The notes beneath the pieces were generated by a model. It made no database searches. It worked only from the letters and a program-made list of their open reading frames with translations, and had not been told where the DNA came from. The position numbers and the translations under genes are program-made. Below are positions 52,138 to 61,771 of a DNA stretch of 64,000 nucleotides, piece by piece. This DNA comes from Schlesneria sp. DSM 10557. Lineage in GTDB: Bacteria > Planctomycetota > Planctomycetia > Planctomycetales > Planctomycetaceae. The DNA lies in assembly GCF_041860085.1 (NCBI RefSeq), contig NZ_CP124747.1, forward strand, positions 1,178,001-1,242,000, written 5' to 3'. Positions within the stretch are counted from its first letter, which is position 1. Each line of letters begins with the position of its first letter.

Positions 52138-53658
52138 TTACCGCAGAAACAAACGGTAGACGCGGTTATGAGTCTCGTCGATACAGGGGTAGCCGAGTGT
52201 CTGGACGAACTGCTGAAACAACGGTTGGTCCCGATCCGGAACCTGAATCCCGACCAGAATACGTCCATAGTCCGCACCCTGATTCCGGTAATGGAACAGG
52301 CTGATATTCCAATCGGGATGCATACAGGACAGAAACCGCATCAACGCCCCGGGCCGTTCGGGAAACTGAAAACGATACAGCCGTTCGTCAGTGGCGTTTC
52401 GGCTTCTCCCTCCCACCATATGCCTGACATGTTCCTTGGACAGTTCATCATCGACCAGATCGATCGCATTGAATCCCGCCTCGGTAAATGCGTCTGCGAT
52501 GCTGGCGGCTTCCGCCCGGTCTGTCGTCACCAGGCCAACAAAGACATGGGCCTCACGATCATCCGAGATACGATAGCTGAACTCAGTGACGCTTCGCTGT
52601 CCGATGACTTCACACATCCGTTTGAAGCTGCCTCGCTCTTCCGGGATCGAAACCGCAAACAACGCTTCTCGCGCTTCCCCTGCTTCTGCCCGTTCCGCCA
52701 CAAAGCGCAGACGATCGAAGTTCATATTGGCGCCGCAGGTGATTGCGACCAATGTCTTACCTGTCAGATTCCTCTTCGCGATGTACTGTTTCATCCCCGC
52801 AATACCAAGGGCTCCGGCCGGTTCCAGGACGCTTCGTGTATCTTCAAATGCGTCCTTAATCGCGGCACACACCGCATCGGTATCGACGGTGATGAAATCA
52901 TCTACCAGTTCGGACGTCAGCCTGAATGTTTCTTCTCCCACCAGTTTGACGGCAGTCCCATCAGAAAAGAGTCCCACATCCGGAAGCTGAATTCTCTTTC
53001 CCGCACGGACGGATTGAATCATGGCATCCGAGTCTGTCGTCTGCACTCCGATGATCTTGATCTCGGGCCTGACAGCCTTGATATAGGCGGCGACTCCTGA
53101 AATCAGCCCACCGCCCCCGATCGCCACAAAAACGGCATCAATGGCGTGCTGGTGCTGTCGTAGAATCTCCATCCCGATCGTTCCCTGTCCAGCAATCACT
53201 GCCGGGTCATCGAAGGGATGAACGAAGACCAGCCCCTCACTCAATTCAAGTTGAAGCGCATGCCCATATGCGTCGGAGTAACTGTCTCCATGCAGGACAA
53301 CTTCACCCCCCAGTGCTCGGACCGCGTCGGACTTCAGTCGCGGCGTTGTCACAGGCATGACAATCGTCGCGCGGCACCCCAGTCGTCGCGCACTGAGGGC
53401 GACTCCTTGCGCGTGATTACCCGCCGACGCACAGACGACGCCTCGCGCCAGTTCCGCCGGCGTCAGGTTGGCCATCTTGTTGTACGCCCCCCGAAGTTTA
53501 AAGCTGAAGACGGGCTGGGTGTCTTCCCGTTTCAGCCAGACCTGATTCTTCAATCGGGACGAAAGCCGCGATGCCAGTTCCAGCGGGGACTCGACCGCCA
53601 CATCGTACACGCGCGCGGTTAAGATTCGCCGCAGATATTCGACCAGACTCGGATTCAT
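52138..53658 (-). CDS. ilvA: Threonine ammonia-lyase, biosynthetic (IlvA)
   Basis: 506 residues from ATG 53658; a start 10 codons earlier at 53688 is an alternative. The PLP domain covers about 1-320, with the Schiff-base Lys54 in PVFSFKLRGAYNKM, SAGNHAQGVALSA, GGGGLISGVA as the phosphate-binding loop, and the terminal TCGANMNFDRL. Two ACT-like regulatory domains follow, about 335-410 (LFAVSIPEERGSFKRMCEVI) and about 430-505 (RFQFPERPGALMRFLSCMHP), which mark the long, isoleucine-inhibited biosynthetic form (about 510 residues) rather than the catabolic one. It deaminates threonine to 2-oxobutanoate, the first step to isoleucine. Single gene; other ilv genes are elsewhere. Confidence 0.96.
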   Translation of the reverse strand: MNPSLVEYLRRILTARVYDVAVESPLELASRLSSRLKNQVWLKREDTQPVFSFKLRGAYNKMANLTPAELARGVVCASAGNHAQGVALSARRLGCRATIVMPVTTPRLKSDAVRALGGEVVLHGDSYSDAYGHALQLELSEGLVFVHPFDDPAVIAGQGTIGMEILRQHQHAIDAVFVAIGGGGLISGVAAYIKAVRPEIKIIGVQTTDSDAMIQSVRAGKRIQLPDVGLFSDGTAVKLVGEETFRLTSELVDDFITVDTDAVCAAIKDAFEDTRSVLEPAGALGIAGMKQYIAKRNLTGKTLVAITCGANMNFDRLRFVAERAEAGEAREALFAVSIPEERGSFKRMCEVIGQRSVTEFSYRISDDREAHVFVGLVTTDRAEAASIADAFTEAGFNAIDLVDDELSKEHVRHMVGGRSRNATDERLYRFQFPERPGALMRFLSCMHPDWNISLFHYRNQGADYGRILVGIQVPDRDQPLFQQFVQTLGYPCIDETHNRVYRLFLR

Positions 53659-53879
53659 GACGCCGCTTTCTTGGGCCCTCTGTTTCAAGGGACAGGGTTC
53701 CTTTTGGTTCAGACGGCGATCCTAACCGGGCGTCGCGTCCGAAGAACAGGGATACCCCGATTTCGAGCATGCCTGTGTCGCAGTCGCTTCCAGACCACGC
53801 AGCTCTGTGACGAAATCATCCTGCGCGGAAGACCTTCAACAGCGACAGATCTGAATCCCCTGCCAGTGCGGCGTGCCGC

Positions 53880-55475
53880 TCAAAAAGCGGCACTGATCTG
53901 AGTCCGCAGCAACAAACCCGACTGCCCTGCGACAAACCCGGTACGGTTTTGCTGCGCGGGTGAGTCCTCCAGCCAGGCCGCGTCGATGGTAAATCGCAAG
54001 TTGTTTTGTCCCTTCAGAGGAAACCAGTTGAATCCACCTCCCACTTCGGTCCCCGTTCCATAACCGCCGGTCACGAGCGACCCACGGGAATAGATCTCGA
54101 CTTCCTGCGGCCGTACGAAATATCCCCCCTGTACGAATCCACCGTAGGCCGAGACCGAATCCACCGGCAATTGTCCTGTTCCACGAAGTGACGAAAGTTG
54201 CTGCAGATAAATTTCTGTCGCCAGACTGCATCCACGATACTTAAAAGAAGCATCGAATGCAGCGAGGGAAATATCGTACTCCCGCACCATCGCGCCGGGT
54301 GCCAGTGCCCCGATTTGTGTGATCAACGTTCCGTCCGACAACCGCACCAATGAGTTTTCGGGTGCTCCTCCGTCTGCTGCCTCCGCCTGCGCCGGAGCAA
54401 AGGTGTAGCTCGAACCAATCCGAATTGCGGGTTGCTGATGATTCTGGAGATCGGGGTAGCCGCGGCCAAAATCGCCCCACGGTTCCCACCACACTGATTC
54501 CGAGATACAGAACTGATGCGTGAACTGGCTTGGGCGTAGATTGAGCGTATTGAAGCCATTGGCCAACATGGCGTGATATCGGACGGTCTCGAAGACTTGA
54601 CCCGTCACCCACACCCCCTGACTCAGACTGGGACGAAAGAATGTCGTTGCCATCGAGCGATCAGGACCTTCCTGAGCGACGGAAGCACTTCCCATCCACT
54701 CGCGACTTCCGGGAACCTTGTTCTGGCCGACCGAAATCGTCAGGGCTTTATTGAATTGATAACTCAGTACATAGGCGCGAAAGCCAATCGGATTACTGCT
54801 GACGGTGTTGTAATCGATGTTAAGCAGGTAAGACATTTTTGGCAGGAATGCCATTCCGGAGAAGATCAATCGGCCTCGCGGAATCAAAAAATAACTGCTG
54901 TTATTGATGGGAAAAGATTCACCTGAACTGTCGATCCATTCTGATTCGCTTCGCTCAAAAGCGTTAAAGCGAAACTGTGTTTGATTGTTGATTCGCAGTG
55001 AAAAGGGAGAGGATTCCGGATCTCTCGTCCGAATCTCAAATCCGTTGTAATAACGGGAAAAATGAGATGACGAACCATCGGAATCCCTGACCAGCGGTGA
55101 ATCCACAACAAGATCCTCATCAACCGGATCTCGTTCCGTGGGGGGACGGAAGATTGAGTTCTCTTTCAGAATGCGAACTTCTTCCGAGAGCCGCCGGTTC
55201 TCTTCTACGACGGATTGTAGAGCTTGTTCGAAGCGTTCCAGCCTTGAATCGTCTGCGACAGGCAATTCGGGCAGGGAAGGGGATGACAGGATTTCCGACA
55301 GTCCTACGTCGTCCAGGGCGTGCACTCTGGACAGAAAAGGAGGCGACCCAAGAAGGACTGCAAGTAGCAGCCATACGGATATCAGACCTCGCGCAAGCGG
55401 CCCTGGCACACCAGACAGCCAGAGATCTGACCGGGCCTGCTCAAGGATGTCGCCAGATCGCCTTGAGTACCGCAC
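53880..55475 (-). CDS. Outer-membrane porin, OprO/OprP-like phosphate-selective family
   Basis: 531 residues. Start is GTG 55475 with AGGAAA upstream; a GTG at residue 23 also fits a signal peptide. A signal sequence (about 28-52) is followed by a coiled coil (about 75-108, DSRLERFEQALQSVVEENRR) and linker. The barrel region starts at about 150: FSLRINNQTQFRFNAF, YFLIPRGRLIFSGMAFLPKM, LTISVGQNKVPGSREWMGSA, then many strands with aromatic residues and C-terminal LLLRTQISAAF ending in Phe. This matches phosphate-selective porin O/P relatives in planctomycetes, whose specificity is rarely tested. The N-terminal coiled coil could anchor it to the cell wall or trimerise it. Function as a porin is likely, ligand uncertain. 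Confidence 0.85.
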   Translation of the reverse strand: MRYSRRSGDILEQARSDLWLSGVPGPLARGLISVWLLLAVLLGSPPFLSRVHALDDVGLSEILSSPSLPELPVADDSRLERFEQALQSVVEENRRLSEEVRILKENSIFRPPTERDPVDEDLVVDSPLVRDSDGSSSHFSRYYNGFEIRTRDPESSPFSLRINNQTQFRFNAFERSESEWIDSSGESFPINNSSYFLIPRGRLIFSGMAFLPKMSYLLNIDYNTVSSNPIGFRAYVLSYQFNKALTISVGQNKVPGSREWMGSASVAQEGPDRSMATTFFRPSLSQGVWVTGQVFETVRYHAMLANGFNTLNLRPSQFTHQFCISESVWWEPWGDFGRGYPDLQNHQQPAIRIGSSYTFAPAQAEAADGGAPENSLVRLSDGTLITQIGALAPGAMVREYDISLAAFDASFKYRGCSLATEIYLQQLSSLRGTGQLPVDSVSAYGGFVQGGYFVRPQEVEIYSRGSLVTGGYGTGTEVGGGFNWFPLKGQNNLRFTIDAAWLEDSPAQQNRTGFVAGQSGLLLRTQISAAF

Positions 55476-56226
55476 GTGGACATCATTTCCTGCTAGGGCC
55501 GCAGTCGGTCGAGCGAATGCGCAAGCGATTTCGATCCGTCAATTCAATGATGCTGGTCGCGAACGGTCATATCGATCTGGCTCATCACTCCAAGACTTGC
55601 CCAGGAGCGCGGACACCTGAGGTGCCCGATCTCATCGCAAGCTCAGAGGCGCATTTCCAGGAGTCTCAGATTCATACATCGGCAAAATTTAACGATAAAA
55701 TCAGCGGATCTGGTTAGAGAAACACTCCTGTCCCGGCTACACCATCTTGAGCCGACGCTCTTCGGCAGTTTTTGACATCTATGCTCTAGAGACAACGAGA
55801 CTCACCTCAAGTCACCACCGCCTCGTGAGGATTGCCTCAAGTGAGACGCCTACTGCTCACCTGGACCGCGTTCTCCCCGAGATAGTCCATCGTCCCGGGG
55901 AAGGGACTGATCCCGGCAGGGGGAATGCCTTTTCGCCGCTGCGTCAGTCGGGACTTCACCATCAGGCCCCATCAGGGATACGTTTCTGAGGGTTCTAAAC
56001 GTCAGTGGTGACACAGGAGAACTGGCATCTCACGATAGACTTCACGCTGTAACAGCGTCACAATTTACTGGCTTGAGCTGCCTGTCGTTCATGACCTCCA
56101 CAGCAGGACAGCAGAATGAATTGGCAACCTGGATCAAGGATGGCGGGGACTCTCACTGAGAAAAATGTTCTCCGGCCATTCTGGTTGTCGACGGGACAAT
56201 GCCTTCGATGGATAGGACATCGAACG
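55476..56226. other. Divergent intergenic region, no gene seen
   Basis: 751 bp between the porin and the third PSD1 gene. Reading frames here are antisense continuations of the porin or short. A perfect palindrome lies at 56044-56058; an in-frame upstream ATG at 56116 of the PSD1 gene also has a ribosome site but would bury the signal peptide. Confidence 0.5.
56044..56058. promoter_or_regulatory. Operator-like palindrome upstream of the PSD1/DUF1501 pair
   Basis: ACGCTGT-A-ACAGCGT, a perfect 15-nt dyad with a single central base, 168 bp upstream of the chosen PSD1 start. Its tight symmetry suggests a dimeric repressor site. No regulator gene lies beside it. Confidence 0.4.
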
Positions 56227-58587
56227 ATGAAGCGTTTGTTTCTTCTCGGTCTGACACTTTTCCAGGCGCCATGGGCAACCGCTGCTGAGGACCACCTTCA
56301 GTTTGATCGGGATATTCGACCGATCCTGTCGGATAAGTGCTTCCGTTGTCATGGCCCCGATGCAGCCACCCGTGAAGCCAATTTGCGACTGGATCGGGAA
56401 GACGATGCCAAGGCCAACAGAGACGGGCATTCCGCAATCATTCCGGGCCGATTAGACGAGAGCGAGCTCATTCGACGTATTGAGACCGAAATCGTCGAAC
56501 AACGGATGCCCCCCACCGCGAGCGGCAAGTCGCTTTCCGTAGAAGAAATCGACCGTCTCCGCCGCTGGGTCGCTCAGGGTGCAGAGTGGTCGCAGCCGTG
56601 GTCTGCGGTCCCACCGGTCTCGCATCCCGCTCCCGTGGTGCAAGACCACGCGTGGGGACTTAACTGGATCGACGGTTTCGTGATGGCGAAACTCGAAGAA
56701 AACGAACTTCGTCCCGCGCTAGACGCCGATCGCACAACACTGATTCGGCGGCTCTCAATCGATTTAACCGGGCTCCCCCCGACACACTCCGAAGTCGTCG
56801 CGTTCCTTCAGGATGATTCGCCGAACGCCTACGAGAAATGTATTGATCGACTGCTGGATTCGCCCCGATTTGGCGAGCGAATGGCCAGCTATTGGTTTGA
56901 TCTGGTCCGATACGCCAGCACCGTCGGCTATCATGGTGACCAGGTCCACTCCATCACGCCCTATCGCGATTACGTGATCGCTGCGTTCAACGCCAATCTG
57001 CCGTTTGACCAGTTTACCCGTGAACAGCTCGCGGGTGATCTCATTCCTGACGCGACACTCATGCAGAGGATTGCCAGTGGATACAACCGGTTGCTGCAGA
57101 CCTCTCACGAAGGGGGAGTCCAGCCAAAAGAATATCTTGCCATCTACGGCGCGGACCGCGTTCGCAATCTTTCAGGTGTCTGGATGGCAGCCACCATGGG
57201 CTGCTGCCAGTGCCATGACCATAAGTTCGATCCTTACTCGATCAAAGACTTCTACTCCATCCAGGCCTTTTTCGCCGATCTCGACGAAGCTGAGCATCTG
57301 ACGAAGGGTGACAACAACAGCCCGACAAAGCGCAGACCGGAAATCGAAGTCCTGAGTGACAGCCAGCAAAAAGACCTGGAAGAACTGGCGGCGCGCAGAA
57401 GCAGCCTGACGACCGAAGAGACTTCGACAGCGGCCAACGCGGAAGCCGTCAAGCAAATCGATGAAGAAATCGCGTTGATAAACAAGGGGGCCCGCCTGTC
57501 GATGGTAAGTCGCTCGATCGCCCCTCGCACGATTCGGATTCTGCCGCGAGGAAACTGGTTGGATGACAGCGGCGAAATCGTGCAACCGGCCGTACCTGAG
57601 CGGTTCGGAAAACTCGATATCGGGGATCGCCGTGCGACTCGACTGGACCTGGCGAACTGGCTAACGGACGACAGACAGGGGGTGGGAGGATTGACTGCCC
57701 GCGTGATGGTCAACCGTTTCTGGTATCTCCTGTTCGGGCGCGGATTGGCCCCTGTGCTGGACGATTTCGGCAGTCAGGGTGAAGTCCCCAGCCATCCCGA
57801 GCTACTCGACAATCTGGCGATCGAGTTCATTAATCGGCGCTGGGACGTCAAGGCGATGCTGAAGGAAATCGCCATGAGTCGAACCTACCTTCAGTCATCT
57901 CATGAGAACCGCCAGACGCGTGCCCTTGATCCACTCAACTCACTGCTTTCACATCAGGGGCGTTTTCGGTTTCCAGCAGAGACCGTGCGGGACAGTACAT
58001 TGTCGATCAGTGGTCTGCTGGTGAATCAACTGGAAGGCCCCAACGCCCATCCCTATCAGCCTGAAGGCTACTACCGTCACCTGAACTTTCCCGAACGAAA
58101 GTACGTTTCGGACACCGGCGCGGGGCAGTGGCGACGCGGTGTCTATATACATTGGCAACGGCAGTTCCTGCATCCCATGCTCAAGGCGTTTGATGCCCCC
58201 AGCCGCGAAGAATGTACAGCCCAGCGGCAACGGTCAAATACTCCCTTGTCAGCGCTCGTGCTGCTCAATGACCCGACGTTTCTTGAAGCGTCTCGTGCTT
58301 TCGCTGTTCGAATCCTGACGGAATCGGGCGAGTCTCCGGAAGAGCGACTTCGATTCGCATTCAACGAAGCCGTCTCACGATCCCCTTCTCCGAAGGAAAT
58401 GGAAGTCTTTAAGCATCTCATCGAACAGAGCCTCGAAGAATTTTCCAAGGACCGCGGGGCAGCTCGGGAACTCTTGTCGGTTGGCCTTAAACCGTTACCT
58501 GAAGGTATCGACCAGACTCAATTGGCGGCCTGGACTGTTATCGCACGGGCGGTGCTGTCGCTTAACGAAGCAATGACGAGGTTCTAA
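56227..58587 (+). CDS. PSCyt1-PSCyt2-PSD1 protein without PA14 (DUF1549/DUF1553)
   Basis: 786 residues from ATG 56227, with AGGA 9 nt upstream and a normal signal peptide (MKRLFLLGLTLFQAPWATAA). PSCyt1 carries the haem motif CFRCH (Cys38, His42). DUF1549 (about 140-350) includes WIDGFVMAKLEENELRPALD, SYWFDLVRYA and the second haem-type motif CCQCH in MGCCQCHDHKFDP. PSD1 (about 465-770) includes RATRLDLANWLTDDR and VMVNRFWYLLFGRG. No PA14 insert, so it is 200 residues shorter than the copy at 12.3 kb. A middle helical stretch (about 370-420) is rich in Glu/Lys and may be a coiled coil. The stop overlaps the start of DUF1501 by one base. Confidence 0.93.
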   Translation: MKRLFLLGLTLFQAPWATAAEDHLQFDRDIRPILSDKCFRCHGPDAATREANLRLDREDDAKANRDGHSAIIPGRLDESELIRRIETEIVEQRMPPTASGKSLSVEEIDRLRRWVAQGAEWSQPWSAVPPVSHPAPVVQDHAWGLNWIDGFVMAKLEENELRPALDADRTTLIRRLSIDLTGLPPTHSEVVAFLQDDSPNAYEKCIDRLLDSPRFGERMASYWFDLVRYASTVGYHGDQVHSITPYRDYVIAAFNANLPFDQFTREQLAGDLIPDATLMQRIASGYNRLLQTSHEGGVQPKEYLAIYGADRVRNLSGVWMAATMGCCQCHDHKFDPYSIKDFYSIQAFFADLDEAEHLTKGDNNSPTKRRPEIEVLSDSQQKDLEELAARRSSLTTEETSTAANAEAVKQIDEEIALINKGARLSMVSRSIAPRTIRILPRGNWLDDSGEIVQPAVPERFGKLDIGDRRATRLDLANWLTDDRQGVGGLTARVMVNRFWYLLFGRGLAPVLDDFGSQGEVPSHPELLDNLAIEFINRRWDVKAMLKEIAMSRTYLQSSHENRQTRALDPLNSLLSHQGRFRFPAETVRDSTLSISGLLVNQLEGPNAHPYQPEGYYRHLNFPERKYVSDTGAGQWRRGVYIHWQRQFLHPMLKAFDAPSREECTAQRQRSNTPLSALVLLNDPTFLEASRAFAVRILTESGESPEERLRFAFNEAVSRSPSPKEMEVFKHLIEQSLEEFSKDRGAARELLSVGLKPLPEGIDQTQLAAWTVIARAVLSLNEAMTRF

Positions 58588-60068
58588 TGTCACCGATTTC
58601 TTCTACGCGACGCACCGACGAATTGGACAGACTGACGAGCGACAGATTACGTCGACGGGCGTTCCTCTCAGGCTCGGGGCTTGGCATCGGCTCCGTCGCA
58701 CTGTCGAGCCTGCTGAGCGTTCCGACTGCACGAGCGAATCCCTCGCCTCAACGAGAGCGATTCCCCGGCCTCCCGGGATTGCCTCATCTTCCACCGAAGA
58801 TCAAGCGGGTCATTTTCCTTTGCATGGCGGGTGGACCATCACACCTCGAGACGTTCGACTACAAACCTCAGCTGGCAGCTCTACATGGACAGCCGATGCC
58901 CGAGTCGTTCACCAAGGGACAACCGATCGCGCAGTTGCAGAATGCCCAGCTTCAGGCTCATGGGCCCATGTTTAAGTTCGGACAGTATGGCCGGGGAGGG
59001 CAGTGGATCAGTGAAGTCCTTCCCTGGCACCAGAAGATGGCCGATGACATCTGCATCATCAATTCGATGACCACCGAGCAGATCAATCACGACCCTGCTC
59101 ATACATTCATGAATTGCGGCACGGCGATCAGCGGTCGCCCGTCGATGGGGGCCTGGATCAATTATGGGCTCGGCTCGGAAACCAGCGATCTCCCCGGTTT
59201 CGTGGTCCTGACCAGTGTCGGAGGCCGCTTAAGCTGTCAGCCAATCGCCTCGCGACAATGGAGTTCCGGTTTCCTTCCAAGTCGTTTTCAGGGTGTCGAG
59301 TTCGCTTCCTCGGGCGAACCCGTGCACTACGTGCAGAACCCACCAGGAATCTCAGCCAGGTTGCAACGTGCGAGCGTCGATACGATCCAGCAAATTGACC
59401 GTCTCGCCGATCCCCTTTTTGAGAACGATGAAATCGATGCGCGAGTTTCCGCCTTTGAAACCGCGTTTCGAATGCAGACCGCCGTCCCGGAACTCATCGA
59501 CACCCGCGACGAACCGAGCCACGTTTTCGAGCTCTACGGTGCAACACCGGGTGACGGTTCGTTCGGTTCCAATTGCATTCTCGCTCGTCGCCTGGCTGAA
59601 CGAGGTGTTCGATTCATTCACCTGTACCACCGCGGCTGGGATCATCATGGAGATCTACAGCGGGATATCGTTGAATGCGCACGCCATACCGATCGAGCCA
59701 GCTATGCGCTGATCACTGATCTCAAGCAGCGCGGGATGCTCGACGAAACACTTGTCGTGTGGGGAGGTGAGTTCGGTCGGACACCGATGGTGCAGAATAA
59801 AGGCAAAACTGCGGGACGCGATCACCACATCAAGGGCTTTTCCATCTGGCTGGCAGGTGGTGGAATACGAACGGGTGGCAGCTACGGAGCGACGGACGAA
59901 CTGGGATACCACGCCGTCGAAAAACCCGTGCACGTCCGTGACCTGCATGCGACCATGCTGCACCTGCTCGGCATCGACCATAGTCAGTTTTCTTATCGGT
60001 TCCAGGGTCTGGATCTCAAACTGACGGGTGTCGAAGAAGCGCACATCTTGCGAGAAATTCTCGGCTAA
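58587..60068 (+). CDS. DUF1501 domain protein coupled to PSD1 gene
   Basis: 493 residues; its ATG shares one base with the previous stop (TAATG), so translation is coupled. Tat-like signal: DRLRRRAFLSGSGLGIGSVA. Motifs: RVIFLCMAGGPSHLETFDYK, HRGWDHHGDL, VVWGGEFGRTPMVQNKGKTA, GRDHHIKGFSIW and the end HVRDLHATMLHLLGID. It is closest in layout to the orphan copy at 9.3-10.7 kb (both have WDHHG and GRDHH, and end with an R(F/N)-type tail), suggesting that the orphan derives from a pair that lost its PSD1 partner. That relation is inference from motif similarity only. Confidence 0.93.
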   Translation: MSPISSTRRTDELDRLTSDRLRRRAFLSGSGLGIGSVALSSLLSVPTARANPSPQRERFPGLPGLPHLPPKIKRVIFLCMAGGPSHLETFDYKPQLAALHGQPMPESFTKGQPIAQLQNAQLQAHGPMFKFGQYGRGGQWISEVLPWHQKMADDICIINSMTTEQINHDPAHTFMNCGTAISGRPSMGAWINYGLGSETSDLPGFVVLTSVGGRLSCQPIASRQWSSGFLPSRFQGVEFASSGEPVHYVQNPPGISARLQRASVDTIQQIDRLADPLFENDEIDARVSAFETAFRMQTAVPELIDTRDEPSHVFELYGATPGDGSFGSNCILARRLAERGVRFIHLYHRGWDHHGDLQRDIVECARHTDRASYALITDLKQRGMLDETLVVWGGEFGRTPMVQNKGKTAGRDHHIKGFSIWLAGGGIRTGGSYGATDELGYHAVEKPVHVRDLHATMLHLLGIDHSQFSYRFQGLDLKLTGVEEAHILREILG

Positions 60069-60312
60069 GGTGCAGATTGCCAACAACTTCATTACACCAC
60101 GCCTGCAACGGGGGATGTTGCCGGCGCGTCAGGAATTGCTCCGACTGGAATTCAGTTCCCGAGTACCGGCAGTGAGCTCAACAACTCTCCAGTTTGTCTA
60201 TTTCCGATCGTGCATCGCTTGGACGTGGCGGACGAAGCATCGACATTTCCAGAACGATCACCGAAGATGCCGACCTCACTCGTACGACTCTGCAGCGCCA
60301 TGGAATCTCGCA

Positions 60313-60999
60313 ATGAATCTTGATGAACGTCAGACAAAAGAAGCGCAGTACTCGGAACTTCTTGACGTCAAGAACCAGGTTGGGATCGCGTCGTTCGGAC
60401 TCATGTCGAATCAGGTCTGGTATGACGATCCCCGCCGACTGACTTTCCTCTTGTCGCGTTATAAGTTCGTTTCCAAGATGCTGTCAGGAAAGGCGAAGGT
60501 GGCCGAGGTCGGTTGCGGCGATGCCTTCGGAGCGAGAATCGTCCAGCAGGAAGTCAAGGAACTGCACGTCTATGACTTTGACCCGATTTTCATCGACGAT
60601 ATCAATTCCCGACAGGTCGAACGATGGAAACTGCACGCTCACCTGCATGACATCCTGACCGGCCCGTTAGAGCAGGGGCCGTTCGATGCCATCTACAGCG
60701 TGGACGTCATGGAACACATCGAGCCTCAAGTCGAGCACATTTACCTGAGCCATCTGAAGAGCTCACTCACGGAGCAGGGAGTCTTGATTGTGGGGATGCC
60801 GTCGCTGGAGTCTCAGACTTATGCATCCCGGCAGAGCAGGATTGGACATGTCAACTGCAAATCGGGCCCTGCGCTCAAAGCCACCCTCGAACAACAGTTC
60901 CACAATGTGTTCCTGTTCTCGATGAATGATGAAGTGGTCCACACGGGCTTTTCGCCGATGGCACATTACCTGTTCGCCATCTGCTGCGGAAAGAAATGA
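60313..60999 (+). CDS. Class I SAM-dependent methyltransferase
   Basis: 228 residues from ATG 60313; the much longer frame from 60028 would overlap the DUF1501 end and has no domain before this Met. The Rossmann core starts VAEVGCGDAFGARIVQQE (motif I, GxGxxxG-like at about 78-84), with YDFDPIFIDDI as the acidic ribose-binding strand, FDAIYSVDVMEHIEP as motif IV, and LIVGMPSLESQ as the next strand. C-terminal VVHTGFSPMAHYLFAICC. It resembles methyltransferases of polysaccharide loci. It is on the plus strand, converging with the minus-strand sugar genes that follow, so it may not be in the same transcript. Confidence 0.82.
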   Translation: MNLDERQTKEAQYSELLDVKNQVGIASFGLMSNQVWYDDPRRLTFLLSRYKFVSKMLSGKAKVAEVGCGDAFGARIVQQEVKELHVYDFDPIFIDDINSRQVERWKLHAHLHDILTGPLEQGPFDAIYSVDVMEHIEPQVEHIYLSHLKSSLTEQGVLIVGMPSLESQTYASRQSRIGHVNCKSGPALKATLEQQFHNVFLFSMNDEVVHTGFSPMAHYLFAICCGKK

Positions 61000-61015
61000 A
61001 AGCTGCCTCGAATGC

Positions 61016-61771
61016 TCAGATTGTCCGAAAGGAAGGTCTCACCCCGAGGGAATGCTGCAGCAAAACCGTCAGTCCTCCGTCAACGACCAGTGTCTGACCG
61101 GTAATGTGACCAGCCCGATCGCTGCTGAGAAAATCAATCGCATTCGCAACATCGCGAGGGGTTCCCATTTGTCCCAGTGGGATAACAGTCTCGTAGTGAC
61201 TCTGGAGTTCCGGGTTTTGGCGATAGAACTCGCGGCCCTCGTCCTTCAGGATCAGATTGGGCGCAACCCCGTTCACACGGATCCCCTTTGAGGCCAACTG
61301 GACAGCATAGAAGCGAACCAGATGATCCAGCGCTGCCTTGGTCACGTGATAGCCGAGAGGTTGTTCAGCGGCAATGAATTGGCCACAGACCGAACTCACC
61401 ACAACAATTGCAGCGCGGGGAGCAAAGGAATCCGTTTCGACCAGATGCTCAATGACCTGCTGCGTCGCCTGGACCCCGACTTTCAACTCACCCTCCAGTG
61501 TATCGCCCGTTCCCCGATAGCGCTGCGAAAATGCGAGTCGTGTGACTGGACCAGACTGTTTAACGATCTCATCAAGTGCGGGAAGCAAACTTTCGGGGTC
61601 CGTCAGATCAGCGGCAAAATGCCGGATTTCCGCTTTTGAAGCCGAGGTCTCATGATTCGGCAAACGCCGTGCGATGACCGAAATGACCCCTTCGCTCTCT
61701 GACCAGAGTTGAACGAGTCCCCGGCCAAGACCTTTCGTCCCTCCGACGACAATTGAATGGTGCGTGTTCAT
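61016..61771 (-). CDS. Short-chain dehydrogenase/reductase (SDR) family oxidoreductase
   Basis: 251 residues from ATG 61771, which overlaps the stop of the upstream gene (ATGA). Classical SDR motifs: VGGTKGLGRGLVQLW (cofactor-binding TGxxxGxG type), VVVSSVCGQF with catalytic Ser, GYHVTKAALDHLV with the Tyr-x3-Lys pair, RVNGVAPNLIL, and the end HITGQTLVVDGGLTVLL. The NAD(P) loop reads Ala-Arg-Arg at about 32, which favours NADP. Likely reduces a keto group on a sugar or lipid intermediate; its coupling with a C-methyltransferase suggests a nucleotide-sugar intermediate. Confidence 0.88.
   Translation of the reverse strand: MNTHHSIVVGGTKGLGRGLVQLWSESEGVISVIARRLPNHETSASKAEIRHFAADLTDPESLLPALDEIVKQSGPVTRLAFSQRYRGTGDTLEGELKVGVQATQQVIEHLVETDSFAPRAAIVVVSSVCGQFIAAEQPLGYHVTKAALDHLVRFYAVQLASKGIRVNGVAPNLILKDEGREFYRQNPELQSHYETVIPLGQMGTPRDVANAIDFLSSDRAGHITGQTLVVDGGLTVLLQHSLGVRPSFRTI

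Noticed and set aside
56116-56226. Upstream start of the third PSD1 gene with its own ribosome site
   Set aside because: It would place the signal peptide 37 residues inside the protein; the ATG at 56227 fits better.
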